DNA from: Eubacterium ruminantium
Lineage (GTDB): Bacteria > Bacillota > Clostridia > Lachnospirales > Lachnospiraceae
NCBI RefSeq assembly: GCF_900167085.1
Contig: NZ_FUXA01000004.1
Coordinates: 3,895 to 67,894, forward strand
DNA: 64,000 nucleotides
Reading direction: 5' to 3'
Within the stretch, counting starts at the first letter, position 1; each line of letters begins with the position of its first letter. The position numbers were made by a program, and so were the translations under genes. This document shows, in pieces, positions 8,974 to 20,355 of the stretch. The notes under the pieces were generated by a model. The model saw only the letters and a list, made by a program, of their open reading frames with translations, made no database searches and was not told where the DNA came from.

Positions 8974-10197
8974 ATGAGAACATTTGAAAAGTCAGTAAAG
9001 CTGAATAATGTATGTTATGACATAAGAGGTCCGGTTATGGACGAAGCCAACCGTATGGTAAGAAACGGGGAAAGTGTTCTTAAGCTCAATATCGGTAATC
9101 CGGCTCCATTTGGGTTCAGAGCGCCGAATGAACTTATAGCCAATATGTCAAGTAATCTTACCTCAACAGAAGGATATTCGGATTCGAAGGGACTTTTCGC
9201 TGCAAGAGAAGCTATAGTTAAATATGATGCCAAGAAGGGTATAAACGGAGTGACTATAGATGATGTTTATACAGGTAACGGAGTAAGTGAGCTTATCACG
9301 ATGTCTATGCAGGGACTTCTTGATTATGGCGATGAGATACTTGTTCCGGCTCCGGATTATCCTCTTTGGACGGCATCGGTAACACTTGCCGGAGGAACGG
9401 CGGTTCATTATATCTGCGACGAAGAATCAGAATGGTTCCCGGACATAAATGACATTAAGAAGAAGATAAACCCTAGAACAAAGGGTATTGTTATAATAAA
9501 TCCAAACAATCCGACAGGTGCATTATATCCGGAAGATGTTCTTAAAGAGATAGTTAAACTTGCTGAGGAAAATGATCTTATTATTTTTTCTGATGAAATA
9601 TATGACAGACTGGTTATGGATGGTGCAAAGCATACTTCCATCGCAAGCATGACTGATAAATGTCTCTGTCTTACATTTAACGGACTTTCAAAGTCACATC
9701 TTATAGCAGGATACAGAGTAGGTTGGGTTTCACTCTCAGGTGATAAGAGCAATGCAAAAGGTTATATAGAAGGACTTAACCTTCTTTCATCAATGAGACT
9801 TTGCTCAAATGTTCCGGCACAATCACTTGTTGCTTCGGCTCTTGAGATGAATGAAGAGACAGAAAAACTTATTTGTCCGGGCGGAAGAGTATATGAGCAG
9901 AGAGAGTTTATCTATAATGCGGTAAACAGCATTCCGGGAATGAGCGCTGTAAAGCCGAAGGCTGCATTTTACATTTTCCCTAAGGTTGATATAGAAAAAT
10001 TCAACATAAAGGATGATGAGAAGTTCGCTCTTGATGTTCTTAGAGAGAAGAAGATACTTTTCACACATGGCGGAGGCTTCCATTGGGAGAAACCGGATCA
10101 TTTCAGAATAGTTTATCTTCCTGAAATTTCGGTACTTTCCGAAGCAATGACAAAAATGAAGGAATTCCTGGCTGATTATAGACAGGTGGATTATTGA
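8974..10197 (+). CDS. alaA: alanine transaminase, AlaA type (PLP fold type I)
   Basis: 407 residues that match E. coli AlaA (YfbQ) along the whole length as I recall it: LNNVCYDIRGPV, KLNIGNPAPFGF, GNGVSELI, PDYPLWTA and IINPNNPTGALYP. The PLP lysine lies in NGLSKSHLIAGYRVGW, and SDEIYDRL carries the Asp that contacts the pyridine nitrogen. The enzyme makes alanine from pyruvate with glutamate as amino donor. GGAGG lies 7 bases before the ATG. The stop is one base before the start of the next gene, so the HAD phosphatase is probably co-translated. Confidence 0.92.
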   Translation: MRTFEKSVKLNNVCYDIRGPVMDEANRMVRNGESVLKLNIGNPAPFGFRAPNELIANMSSNLTSTEGYSDSKGLFAAREAIVKYDAKKGINGVTIDDVYTGNGVSELITMSMQGLLDYGDEILVPAPDYPLWTASVTLAGGTAVHYICDEESEWFPDINDIKKKINPRTKGIVIINPNNPTGALYPEDVLKEIVKLAEENDLIIFSDEIYDRLVMDGAKHTSIASMTDKCLCLTFNGLSKSHLIAGYRVGWVSLSGDKSNAKGYIEGLNLLSSMRLCSNVPAQSLVASALEMNEETEKLICPGGRVYEQREFIYNAVNSIPGMSAVKPKAAFYIFPKVDIEKFNIKDDEKFALDVLREKKILFTHGGGFHWEKPDHFRIVYLPEISVLSEAMTKMKEFLADYRQVDY

Positions 10198-10198
10198 T

Positions 10199-11026
10199 AT
10201 GAATAAAAAATTGCTCGTTCTCGATATAGACGGAACTCTTACCAATTCCAAAAAGGAGATTACTCCAAAGACAAGAGAAGCGCTTATCTCTATTATGGAG
10301 GAAGGTCATCTTGTTATGATCGCATCAGGCAGACCTACGCAGGGTGTCAGAAAATACGAAGAGGAATTGGGATTAAAGAAATACGGTGGTTATCTTCTTA
10401 CATATAATGGGGCCAGGATAACAAGATGTAAGGACAATAAAGATATTTGTACTACAAAGTTTAGTAAAGAATATGTTCATGCATTATATGATTACTGCTG
10501 TGAAAAGGATATGGGCATAGTTACATATGAGGATTTTGAAGATACTCCGAAGCCTTATATCATAAGCGGCAGACGAACAGATGAATATCTTATGCTTGAA
10601 GCGAATATCAATAATCTTGACATCAGGGTGAGCGAGGATTTCAAAAAAGATATAAATAGAGACGTTTATAAAGTTCTTATGACGGCAGATCCTTCTGTTT
10701 CGGAAGGACTTGAGAAAGATCTTATAGACAGATTCGGTGCTGAATTTCATATAACAAGATCTGAGCCGTTCTTTATTGAAGCAATGAATACCGAGGTTGA
10801 TAAAGCAAAGTCAATCGCGAAGGTTATAGATATACTCGGCATAGATCATGATTCCGTGATCGCTTGCGGAGACGGCTTCAACGACATTTCGATGGTTGAA
10901 TATGCAGCCATAGGTGTTGCGATGGGAAATGCCCAGCAGGCTGTTAAAGATGTCGCGGATTATATCACAGCAACCAATGACGAAGACGGATTGGTAGAGG
11001 TTATAGAAAAATTTATTTTACATTAA
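10199..11026 (+). CDS. Cof-type HAD-IIB sugar-phosphate phosphatase
   Basis: 275 residues. Motif I is LDIDGTLTNS, with the nucleophile and acid Asp; motif II is MIASGRPTQG; the final motif ACGDGFNDISMVEYA holds the magnesium Asp pair. The cap between them is of the IIB type. Members dephosphorylate sugar phosphates, pyridoxal phosphate or flavin precursors; substrate cannot be read from sequence. It starts one base after the aminotransferase stop and uses the AGGTGG inside that gene, so the two form an operon. A PLP phosphatase role beside a PLP enzyme is possible but unproven. Confidence 0.88.
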   Translation: MNKKLLVLDIDGTLTNSKKEITPKTREALISIMEEGHLVMIASGRPTQGVRKYEEELGLKKYGGYLLTYNGARITRCKDNKDICTTKFSKEYVHALYDYCCEKDMGIVTYEDFEDTPKPYIISGRRTDEYLMLEANINNLDIRVSEDFKKDINRDVYKVLMTADPSVSEGLEKDLIDRFGAEFHITRSEPFFIEAMNTEVDKAKSIAKVIDILGIDHDSVIACGDGFNDISMVEYAAIGVAMGNAQQAVKDVADYITATNDEDGLVEVIEKFILH

Positions 11027-11147
11027 ATATGAAGTAACGGCATTTGCTGATTTTTTGGTAATTTTAGATAATAAATCGGTTGCATTATGGATAAAAAATG
11101 ATTAAACTAAACATGTTATGCAAGTCCGGGAAACTGAGTGAGGAGAT

Positions 11148-11426
11148 ATGAAGAGAAGCAGAGTTGCTGAGAATTTATTTCTTGTTCTTCAGATAGGGAT
11201 ATCCATGTTGGTCCCTATACTGCTCTGTACGGCCATAGGATACTTTATAGATAAAAAGTATCACACGAAATGGATAATTTTATTTATAGTACTTGGTGTT
11301 CTCAGTGGATTCAGGTCTGTTTACAGCCTTGTGAAGAAAGAGATAAATGCTGCAAGACGTGAAGAAAAGGACAGACCGGAATGGGAAAAGAAGGCATTTG
11401 ATAAGGATGATAAGGAGACATATTAA
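11148..11426 (+). CDS. atpZ: AtpZ-type small membrane protein of the ATP synthase operon
   Basis: 92 residues with two transmembrane helices (about 14-34 and 42-60) joined by IDKKYHTKW, and a charged C-terminus. Position as first gene of an F-ATPase operon and the GYFIDKK turn fit AtpZ (AtpI/Mg-transport-like family), thought to help cation supply or c-ring assembly. Ribosome site GAGGAG lies before the ATG. The 121 bases upstream hold only a weak candidate promoter (TTGCAT at 11080, TAAACT at 11103, 17 apart). Confidence 0.75.
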   Translation: MKRSRVAENLFLVLQIGISMLVPILLCTAIGYFIDKKYHTKWIILFIVLGVLSGFRSVYSLVKKEINAARREEKDRPEWEKKAFDKDDKETY

Positions 11427-11429
11427 GTT

Positions 11430-11858
11430 ATGAGAAAGATCATAAATCGCCTCCTAAGGATCAGGAGAGATGATAATGCCGGAAAGGTTCTTGCACAACT
11501 GATCATTGGTATAATCCTGATATGCCTTATATTTTTGATACTGGGTGTTGTGATAATCCCGGGGATGGGGAAGATTTTCTACCTGGTTGGGATATTGCTC
11601 GGATCGGGACTTGCCGTGGCAGCGGTCATTAATATGTATGATGCACTTGATGCAGGACTTCGTCTTAATGAAAAAGGCGCTGCAACTTACATAAGAAATA
11701 GAAGCGTTCTCAGGATAGTGATCGCGTTTGCGGTACTTCTTGTGGCTATATTTATAAATATTTATGCCTTTATTGGCGTGACACTGGGACTGATATCTAT
11801 AAAGCTGTCAGGTCTGTCAAATAAATTTATTAAAAGATATCTGTTCAGGGAGGATTAA
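11430..11858 (+). CDS. atpI: ATP synthase subunit I (AtpI)
   Basis: 142 residues with four hydrophobic helices arranged as two pairs (about 20-45, 48-70, 93-112, 113-128) and basic ends. This is the layout of subunit I, which in sodium-ATPase operons such as that of Acetobacterium is needed for c-ring assembly. It begins 3 bases after atpZ and stops 3 bases before atpB, so the three are co-translated. Sequence conservation in this family is low, and the call rests on topology and position. Confidence 0.75.
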   Translation: MRKIINRLLRIRRDDNAGKVLAQLIIGIILICLIFLILGVVIIPGMGKIFYLVGILLGSGLAVAAVINMYDALDAGLRLNEKGAATYIRNRSVLRIVIAFAVLLVAIFINIYAFIGVTLGLISIKLSGLSNKFIKRYLFRED

Positions 11859-11861
11859 TAG

Positions 11862-12614
11862 ATGTTACCTTCAATACCGGGAATGACCGGCGGGATGGGA
11901 GGAGCAACGATAACTAGAGATGCGGATTTCTACATTCATGAGCTCTTTCCGATCAACTTTTTCGGATCAACAGTATATATAACAACCACACATGTCTGTA
12001 CGATCATCATCATGGTGGCACTTATGATATTTGCTCTTGCAGCAAGGAGAAGCGTCCTTAAAGCAGAGAGAGAACATAAGATGACAACATTCTCGACACT
12101 GGTAGAACTTGGAGTTGATGCTCTGAATAAATTTGTTTCAGGCACAATGGGAGAGAGAGTTGCCGGCAAATACGCAAATTATATTGGTGTACTTGCTTTA
12201 TACATTTTCTTCAGTAATACTTCGGGTATATTTGGTCTTAGACCGCCAACGGCAGATTACGGTACAACACTCTGTCTGGCACTTATTACATTTATAATGA
12301 TCGAATATGCCGATATCAGATATAACAAATGGGGAGTTGTTAAGGGACTTTTCGAGCCTGTATTTTTCTTCTTCCCAATGAATGTTATAAGTATTTTCTC
12401 GACACCACTTTCAATGTCACTCCGTCTTTTCGGAAACATTCTCGGTGGTACAGTACTTATGGCACTTTATTACGGAATGCTTCCTTGGTTTGCCAAGATC
12501 GGTGTTCCGGCCGCACTTCATGTTTACTTCGATGTATTCTCAGGTGCAATCCAGACATATGTATTCTGTATGCTGACAATTACGTTTATCAAGGATAAAC
12601 GAGGAGAGGCATAA
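11862..12614 (+). CDS. atpB: ATP synthase F0 subunit a
   Basis: 250 residues, membrane-embedded. The conserved helix SMSLRLFGNILGGTVLM contains the essential Arg that releases the ion from the c ring, and the C-terminal helix QTYVFCMLTITFIKDK is typical. The N-terminus has a Gly/Met-rich stretch before the first helix. GGGAGG lies 8 bases upstream of the ATG, inside atpI. It forms the ion half-channels of the stator. Given the c subunit described next, the ion is probably sodium. Confidence 0.95.
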   Translation: MLPSIPGMTGGMGGATITRDADFYIHELFPINFFGSTVYITTTHVCTIIIMVALMIFALAARRSVLKAEREHKMTTFSTLVELGVDALNKFVSGTMGERVAGKYANYIGVLALYIFFSNTSGIFGLRPPTADYGTTLCLALITFIMIEYADIRYNKWGVVKGLFEPVFFFFPMNVISIFSTPLSMSLRLFGNILGGTVLMALYYGMLPWFAKIGVPAALHVYFDVFSGAIQTYVFCMLTITFIKDKRGEA

Positions 12615-12645
12615 ACTATAAAAATATATTAAGTTAATAATATAA

Positions 12646-12918
<273 letters not shown>

Positions 12919-12935
12919 ATCGGAGGAGAAGTATA

Positions 12936-13508
12936 GTGACTGATATTTTAATGTTTAGAAGTACGGCTTCCACAGCTGTTATGGCAGGAACAGGACGTAT
13001 CTTCGGACTTGACAGTCAGCTTCTATTCGACCTTCTTTTTCAGGGCATAGCAGTATTTATATTGTTCCTTTTTGTAGGTTATCTGCTTATAAATCCGGTC
13101 AGAAATATTTTGGCCAAGAGGCAGGAAAAGGTTCAGTCAGATATTGAAAATGCAGCTAAAGATAAAGAAGAGGCAGCTCTTCTTAAGGCACAGTATGATG
13201 AGAAGTTAAAGGGTATTGGCGAAGAGGCAGCTCTTATTCTTTCTGAAGCTCATGCAAAGGCAGCTAAAAATGAAGCAGCTATTATTGCAGAGGCTAAGGA
13301 AGAGGCAGGCAGAATCAGAACAAATGCCCAGAAAGATGCTGAACTTGAGAAACTTAAGGTTCATGACGAGGTACGTACCGAGATCATAAATGTAGCATCG
13401 GCTATGGCTGGTAAGATAGTTGAAGAAGCTATTGACCAGGATAAGCAGAATGAGCTTCTTGATGCAACTCTGAAGGAAATAGGTGATGATACATGGCAAG
13501 AGAAGTAG
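12936..13508 (+). CDS. atpF: ATP synthase F0 subunit b
   Basis: 190 residues with one transmembrane helix (about 35-53, ending GYLLINPVR) followed by a long charged helix that dimerises as the peripheral stalk. An unusually long N-terminal segment of about 30 residues precedes the membrane helix. I keep the GTG at 12936 because CGGAGG lies 9 bases upstream; an ATG five codons later is also possible. The last 16 bases overlap atpH. Confidence 0.92.
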   Translation: MTDILMFRSTASTAVMAGTGRIFGLDSQLLFDLLFQGIAVFILFLFVGYLLINPVRNILAKRQEKVQSDIENAAKDKEEAALLKAQYDEKLKGIGEEAALILSEAHAKAAKNEAAIIAEAKEEAGRIRTNAQKDAELEKLKVHDEVRTEIINVASAMAGKIVEEAIDQDKQNELLDATLKEIGDDTWQEK

Positions 13509-14026
13509 AATCAGTTTATGGACTTGCATTATTCGAGGCTGCAGAGGATGAAGGAAGGATAGAGGAACTTTATAAAGAGGCAGAAGAACTTGTGAAGATC
13601 CTTCACAATAATACTGATCTTATGAAGGTTCTGGCTCATCCAGATATAAAAACAGAAGAAAAAGTTGGACTCGTTGAAAAGATTTTTAAGGGTACAACAG
13701 ATGCTCTGTTCACAGAAGTATTCAAGCTTGCTGTTGAAAAAGGGCACAGCAGATATATAGAGAAGATACTCAAGGTATTTATCGATAATTCCATGAAGAA
13801 ACTTGGAATCGGAAAAGCTGAAGTCAGTTCGGCATTTCTTCTTTCGGATGAACAGAAGAAAAAAGTTGAGTCAAAGCTTCTCGAAACTACCAAATATAGT
13901 TCACTTGATGTGAATTATATAGTAGATCCATCACTTATCGGCGGTTTAGTGATCAAGATAGGAGACAGGGTTGTTGACAGCAGTGTCAAAACTTCTCTTG
14001 AGTCACTTAGAAAAAGCCTTATTTAG
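13493..14026 (+). CDS. atpH: ATP synthase F1 subunit delta
   Basis: 177 residues, the usual length. The N-terminus REVESVYGLALFEAA and the C-terminal DPSLIGGLVIKIGDRVVDSS signature identify delta, which joins the top of F1 to the b stalk. The ATG lies within the end of atpF, 16 bases before its stop, giving translational coupling. AGGTGAT lies upstream. A perfect small hairpin follows before atpA. Confidence 0.93.
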   Translation: MAREVESVYGLALFEAAEDEGRIEELYKEAEELVKILHNNTDLMKVLAHPDIKTEEKVGLVEKIFKGTTDALFTEVFKLAVEKGHSRYIEKILKVFIDNSMKKLGIGKAEVSSAFLLSDEQKKKVESKLLETTKYSSLDVNYIVDPSLIGGLVIKIGDRVVDSSVKTSLESLRKSLI

Positions 14027-14043
14027 GCAGTTGATAGGTGAAT

Positions 14044-14064
14044 ATGAGTATCATGAATACTCAT
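14044..14064 (+). other. perfect 8-bp hairpin between atpH and atpA
   Basis: ATGAGTAT and ATACTCAT pair perfectly across the loop CATGA, without a T-run. It lies in the widest gap inside the operon (66 bases), 29 bases before the atpA start. It could be an RNA processing or stability element that adjusts F1 to F0 levels, or simply a chance repeat. Confidence 0.5.
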
Positions 14065-14092
14065 TTATAATTCAGAAAGGACATTAGGCTTT

Positions 14093-15595
14093 ATGAAGTT
14101 AAATCCGGAAGAGATTAGTTCCGTAATTAAAAAACAGATTGAAGGCTACAAGGTAAAACTTGAGACATCTGATACAGGAACTGTTATTCAGCTGGCTGAC
14201 GGAATTGCCCGTGTTCATGGACTTGACAAGGCCATGATGGGTGAGCTCCTGTTATTCCCGGGTGATGTCTATGGTATGGTTCTTAACCTCGAAGAGGACA
14301 ATGTTGGTGTTGTTCTTCTTGGTGATATGAAGAATATCAGCGAGGGTGATACGGTTAAGACAACAGGACGAGTTGTTGAGGTTCCTGTAGGTGATGCCAT
14401 GCTTGGACGAGTTGTTAATGCACTTGGACAGCCTATAGATGATAAAGGACCTATCGTTACAGATAAGGCCAGACAGATAGAAAGAGTAGCACCGGGTGTT
14501 ATCACACGTAAGTCAGTAGATACACCACTTCAGACAGGTATCAAGGCTATCGATGCCATGGTTCCTATCGGAAGAGGACAGAGAGAGCTTATTATCGGTG
14601 ACAGACAGACAGGTAAGACAGCTATCGCGCTCGATACTATTATCAACCAGAAGGGACAGAATGTTTACTGTATCTATGTAGCTATAGGACAGAAGGCATC
14701 AACTGTTGCCAATATTGTTAAAACACTTAATGAATATGATGCCATGTCATATACAACTGTAGTTGCTGCTACAGCAAGTGAGATGGCTCCTATACAGTAT
14801 ATTGCACCATACGCAGGATGTGCTATCGGTGAGGAATGGATGGAGAACGGAAAGGATGTACTTATCATTTATGATGATTTAAGTAAGCATGCTACCGCAT
14901 ACAGAACACTTTCACTTCTCCTCAGAAGACCACCAGGACGTGAGGCTTATCCGGGAGATGTATTCTATCTTCATTCAAGACTTCTTGAGAGAGCAGCTAA
15001 GCTTTCTGATGAACTTGGAGGAGGATCTCTTACAGCCTTACCTATCATTGAAACACAGGCGGGCGATGTATCAGCATACATTCCTACAAATGTTATTTCA
15101 ATCACAGATGGTCAGATTTATCTTGAAACAGAAATGTTTAACTCAGGATTCAGACCTGCTGTAAATCCGGGCCTTTCAGTATCTCGAGTTGGTGGTGCAG
15201 CTCAGATTAAGGCTATGAAGAAGATTGCAGCTCCTATCCGAGTTGAACTTGCACAGTATAGAGAACTTGCTTCTTTTGCTCAGTTCGGTTCAGAGCTTGA
15301 TGAAGATACAAAGAACAAGCTTGCTCAGGGTGAAAGAATCAAGCAGATGCTTGTTCAGCCACAGTATAAGCCACTTCCTGTTGAGAAGCAGGTAGTTATC
15401 ATTTATGCTGCTGTAAATAAGTATCTTATGGATGTTGAAGTTTCCAGAATAGGCGAATTTGAGAATGGTCTTTTTGACTATATTTCAACAAACGAGCCTG
15501 ATATCTTTACAAATATCAAGCAGGAAAAGGTTATCAGCGATGAGACCGAAGTACTCCTTAAGAAGGCTATAGAGACCTTCAAGGAAAAGTTTTAA
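14093..15595 (+). CDS. atpA: ATP synthase F1 subunit alpha
   Basis: 500 residues, standard length. The P-loop GDRQTGKTA binds the non-catalytic nucleotide, and [13 protein letters not shown] holds the arginine finger that completes the catalytic site of beta. The N-terminus has the usual beta-barrel, with GIARVHGLD. It belongs to the soluble F1 head, alternating with beta. The ribosome site is AAAGGA. Confidence 0.97.
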   Translation: MKLNPEEISSVIKKQIEGYKVKLETSDTGTVIQLADGIARVHGLDKAMMGELLLFPGDVYGMVLNLEEDNVGVVLLGDMKNISEGDTVKTTGRVVEVPVGDAMLGRVVNALGQPIDDKGPIVTDKARQIERVAPGVITRKSVDTPLQTGIKAIDAMVPIGRGQRELIIGDRQTGKTAIALDTIINQKGQNVYCIYVAIGQKASTVANIVKTLNEYDAMSYTTVVAATASEMAPIQYIAPYAGCAIGEEWMENGKDVLIIYDDLSKHATAYRTLSLLLRRPPGREAYPGDVFYLHSRLLERAAKLSDELGGGSLTALPIIETQAGDVSAYIPTNVISITDGQIYLETEMFNSGFRPAVNPGLSVSRVGGAAQIKAMKKIAAPIRVELAQYRELASFAQFGSELDEDTKNKLAQGERIKQMLVQPQYKPLPVEKQVVIIYAAVNKYLMDVEVSRIGEFENGLFDYISTNEPDIFTNIKQEKVISDETEVLLKKAIETFKEKF

Positions 15596-15623
15596 TGAGA
15601 TTATCTTAAGGAGGTAAGTTTCT

Positions 15624-16550
15624 ATGGCTTCAATGAGAGGCATTAAGAGACGTCGCGAGAGCGTTCAAAGTACGCAGCAGATAACAAAAGCCATGAAGCT
15701 TGTTTCTACTGTAAAACTGCAGAAGGCCAGAGCTAAGGTTGAAGCAAATGAACCTTATTTTGAACTTCTGTACACTACTATATGCTCGATCCTTTCTAAG
15801 ACATCAAGCTTGGATAGCAAATATCTTGCGAAGAATAACAGCGCAGGAAAGGCTGTTCTGGTTATGAGTTCTAACAGAGGACTTGCGGGCGGATATAACT
15901 CAAATATCGTAAAGCTTATTGAAGGAAGCGGATTCGATAAGGAGAGTACATACATTTATGCACTCGGACGTAAGGGACTCGAAGGTCTTTCACGTAAGGG
16001 TTATACAATTTATAAGGATTATTCCGATATCATAAATGATCCGTTATATGATGACTGCATGGCACTTACCAAGGAGCTTCTTCAGCAGTTTGAAAAAGGT
16101 GAAATCGGTGAGATATATGTAGCATATACGGATTTTAAAAATACTGTAGTCCATGATCCTGTGATCAGAAAACTTCTTCCTGTTGATAAGGATGACTTTG
16201 ATCCTGAAAAGTTTGGAGAAGCTGAAGAAGATCAGAATCTTCTCATGAATTACGGCATGGAAACAGAAATGCAGATTCCGATGAATTTTGGAGTAGCTAT
16301 GCCGGGTGGAAAGACACCGGAAGAGAGAGTGCTTAATCTTATCATTCCGAAATATATGACCAATATCATATACGGAGCTTTTCTGGAGTCGATTGCAAGT
16401 GAAAATGCAGCACGTATGCAGGCTATGGATTCAGCGACAGAAAATGCGGAAGATATGATAAGCAGACTTTCGCTTCAGTATAACAGGGCAAGACAGAGTT
16501 CTATCACACAGGAACTTACAGAGATCATTGCCGGTGCAGAAGCATTGTAA
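15624..16550 (+). CDS. atpG: ATP synthase F1 subunit gamma
   Basis: 308 residues. The N-terminal helix (ASMRGIKRRRESVQST, ITKAMKLVSTVKLQKA) and C-terminal helix (MQAMDSATENAEDMI, RQSSITQELTEII) form the rotating coiled coil. The middle Rossmann-like domain includes SSNRGLAGGYNSN. It is slightly longer than E. coli gamma (about 287), owing to an insert near residues 190-220. AAGGAGGT precedes the ATG. Confidence 0.95.
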   Translation: MASMRGIKRRRESVQSTQQITKAMKLVSTVKLQKARAKVEANEPYFELLYTTICSILSKTSSLDSKYLAKNNSAGKAVLVMSSNRGLAGGYNSNIVKLIEGSGFDKESTYIYALGRKGLEGLSRKGYTIYKDYSDIINDPLYDDCMALTKELLQQFEKGEIGEIYVAYTDFKNTVVHDPVIRKLLPVDKDDFDPEKFGEAEEDQNLLMNYGMETEMQIPMNFGVAMPGGKTPEERVLNLIIPKYMTNIIYGAFLESIASENAARMQAMDSATENAEDMISRLSLQYNRARQSSITQELTEIIAGAEAL

Positions 16551-16566
16551 ACAGAGGAGAATATAA

Positions 16567-17964
<1,398 letters not shown>

Positions 17965-17978
17965 TAAGGAATGATGAT

Positions 17979-18380
17979 ATGGCAGAGATGATGCAGTTAA
18001 AGATAATAACTCCGGATAAGGAGTTTTATAATGGCGAAGCAGATTTTGTGGAATTTACTACAGTAGAAGGTGATATTGGTATCTATCCAAAGCATGTACC
18101 TACAACTGTTGTTATAGCGCCCGGGGTTTTGCGAATACATAAGAATAAAGAAGTAAGAACTGCAGCACTTCATTCGGGATTTGCGGAAATTCTCGGCCAT
18201 AAGATAACAATACTTGCGGAAGCCGTAGAGTGGCCGGAAGATATTGATAAAAACAGAGCAGAAGCAGCTAAGATCAGGGCGGAGCGTAAGCTTTCGGATG
18301 ATGCCGGTGATATTAGTAAAGCCGAGCTTGCTCTTAAGCGTTCAGTTCTTCGTATAAGAATGGCTGAAAAAAACAAATAA
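17979..18380 (+). CDS. atpC: ATP synthase F1 subunit epsilon
   Basis: 133 residues: an N-terminal beta-sandwich (KIITPDKEFYNGEADFVEF, GDIGIYPKHVP) and a C-terminal helical hairpin rich in Ala, Arg and Lys, which can inhibit hydrolysis. It is the last gene of the operon, 14 bases after atpD, and is followed by a hairpin. Order and content of the operon are complete. Confidence 0.95.
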   Translation: MAEMMQLKIITPDKEFYNGEADFVEFTTVEGDIGIYPKHVPTTVVIAPGVLRIHKNKEVRTAALHSGFAEILGHKITILAEAVEWPEDIDKNRAEAAKIRAERKLSDDAGDISKAELALKRSVLRIRMAEKNK

Positions 18381-18385
18381 CAGTA

Positions 18386-18421
18386 CATGAAGCCGTGACA
18401 TTTTTGTCCACGGCTTTCATG
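18386..18421 (+). terminator. hairpin after the ATP synthase operon
   Basis: CATGAAGCCGTG pairs with CACGGCTTTCATG with one bulge. The T-rich stretch lies in the loop and none follows the stem, so termination may be incomplete and could allow some read-through into the lipoprotein gene. Confidence 0.55.
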
Positions 18422-18467
18422 CTATAAAAGATTAGTGAAGAGTTAAAAACTAAAGGAGGTAAAAATC

Positions 18468-20309
18468 TTGAGGAAATTAAAAAAGATTGCCGCGGTGCTC
18501 TCTGCAACCATGATGCTTTTTGTAGCAGGATGTGGAAAAGTTGATCCGGCGGAAAAACCTACAAGAGCCGGCAGGAGTAACCAGCCAAATGCAACTACTG
18601 AAGAAGTAGTTAATAAAGAAGCTGAAGAGGCTTTTAAGCAGTTTGAAGATGATTACTTCAAATATGTAATGGGCGAAAGCTTCTTAAATTACCACTATTC
18701 GATAAAGGATGGAAGTAAATTCGGAATCGACAGACCAGAGGCAAGCTGGGGAGAGACCGACTGGTCAGAAGAAGGAGTGGAAAAGGATCAGAAAGAAGCA
18801 AGAGAATGGTATGACAAGCTTACAGCCATCGATAGAGAAGGATTAAACAGTGTTGACCAGGTCTCTTATGATGTATATAAAGAAGAAATGGAGCTTGATT
18901 TCGATCAGGTAGAATATAGATTCTACACAGGAGATTTTTCTCCTATGAGAGGAATTCAGTCTGACTTTGCAAGTTATTTTACAGATTATCCATTCTATGA
19001 AAAACAGGATGTTGAGGATTATGTATCACTTCTTGAACAGTCAGGTGATTATATACAGGAACTTCTCAAATTTGAAGCATACAGAGCAGATCTTGGATTT
19101 GCAATGAGCGATGCGAATATTGATGATGTTGTTGAGCAGTGCCAGACATTTGTAAAGGACGGAGATAAGCATTTCCTTATCACACTTTTTGATAAAGAAA
19201 TAGATAAGTTGGATTTCCTTACAGATGATGAAAAGGCACAGTATAAAGAAAGAAATAAAAAAGCTATCATTGAGGTAGTTATTCCTGCATTCAATAATAT
19301 CGAAAAGACTTTACCTACTTTAAAGGGTAAATCAAAGAATCAGGGTGGTCTTGCAGGATATGATAAAGGTAAGGAATGCTATGCACTTATCATGAAGAGC
19401 AGAACAGGTTCTTCGAAGAGTCCTGATGAGGCTCTTGAACTCCTTTATGCACGTCTTGATGAGCTCATGATGGAAATGGCTGAGGCATATAAAGAAGATC
19501 CTGACGGATATCAGTATTATATTTCAAATTATGATAACCTTCTCAGTGAAGCTGATAATATGAAATCTAAAGAAGTTATCGATAAGCTCATGGATGTTGC
19601 CATGAAAGATTATCCGGAACTTCCTACTATTCCATATAATGTTGATTATCTTGATGAAACATTAGAGACTATCATGGAAAATACACTTGCTTACTACAGA
19701 TCGCCTGCGCTTGATACTCCTGATAACAATATCATCAGAGTAAACGGTGGTCACAAGGATGGACAGTGGGCTACACTTGCACATGAAGGATGTCCGGGAC
19801 ATATGTTCCAGAATGCTTATTACATGTCAACTAATCCAAGTAATTTAAGAGCTGTTAACGGTTTTGTCGGATATATGGAAGGATGGGCAAAATACGTTGA
19901 ATACCAGGTATATGACGTATATGATTATCCAAATACAGAAAGCGACGCAACTGTAGCAAAACTTTCAAGAATAGAATCAGAACTTGGTATGCTCATCATG
20001 GGTATCTTTGATATCGAAGTAAATTATAATAACTGGTCAGTGGAAGATGCCAAGAAATTCATGTCTTCTCATGGATATGCTGAATCTGCTGCAGAGTCAA
20101 TAATCAATACTGTAGCCGGAGATCCTGCTGCATACCAGAGTTATGTACTCGGTTATTATGAAATGAAGTCTCTCAGAGATAAGGCTGAGGAGGAACTTGG
20201 TTCAAAGTTTGATCCTGTTGAATTTAACAGAGTTATTCTTGAGACAGGTCCATGTCAGTTTGATATACTTGGTAAACAGGTAGACAAATATATTGAAAAG
20301 AACAAATAA
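18468..20309 (+). CDS. DUF885-family zinc peptidase-like lipoprotein
   Basis: 613 residues. The N-terminus is a lipoprotein signal (positive start, hydrophobic core, lipobox VAGC with Cys22), followed by a Thr/Asn-rich linker. The TTG start is supported by AAAGGAGGT 7 bases upstream. The DUF885 signature is present: LAHEGCPGHMFQ near residue 439 gives the HExxxGH zinc site, and MEGWAKYVEYQ about 30 residues later supplies the likely third ligand. The protein should be anchored outside the membrane and act on peptides, as described for some DUF885 members, but its substrate is unknown. It is monocistronic or read through from the ATP operon. Confidence 0.85.
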   Translation: MRKLKKIAAVLSATMMLFVAGCGKVDPAEKPTRAGRSNQPNATTEEVVNKEAEEAFKQFEDDYFKYVMGESFLNYHYSIKDGSKFGIDRPEASWGETDWSEEGVEKDQKEAREWYDKLTAIDREGLNSVDQVSYDVYKEEMELDFDQVEYRFYTGDFSPMRGIQSDFASYFTDYPFYEKQDVEDYVSLLEQSGDYIQELLKFEAYRADLGFAMSDANIDDVVEQCQTFVKDGDKHFLITLFDKEIDKLDFLTDDEKAQYKERNKKAIIEVVIPAFNNIEKTLPTLKGKSKNQGGLAGYDKGKECYALIMKSRTGSSKSPDEALELLYARLDELMMEMAEAYKEDPDGYQYYISNYDNLLSEADNMKSKEVIDKLMDVAMKDYPELPTIPYNVDYLDETLETIMENTLAYYRSPALDTPDNNIIRVNGGHKDGQWATLAHEGCPGHMFQNAYYMSTNPSNLRAVNGFVGYMEGWAKYVEYQVYDVYDYPNTESDATVAKLSRIESELGMLIMGIFDIEVNYNNWSVEDAKKFMSSHGYAESAAESIINTVAGDPAAYQSYVLGYYEMKSLRDKAEEELGSKFDPVEFNRVILETGPCQFDILGKQVDKYIEKNK

Positions 20310-20355
20310 TGATTAAAGGTTTTTTCGATTATGAAAGTCGGAAGATGGTAAATAA

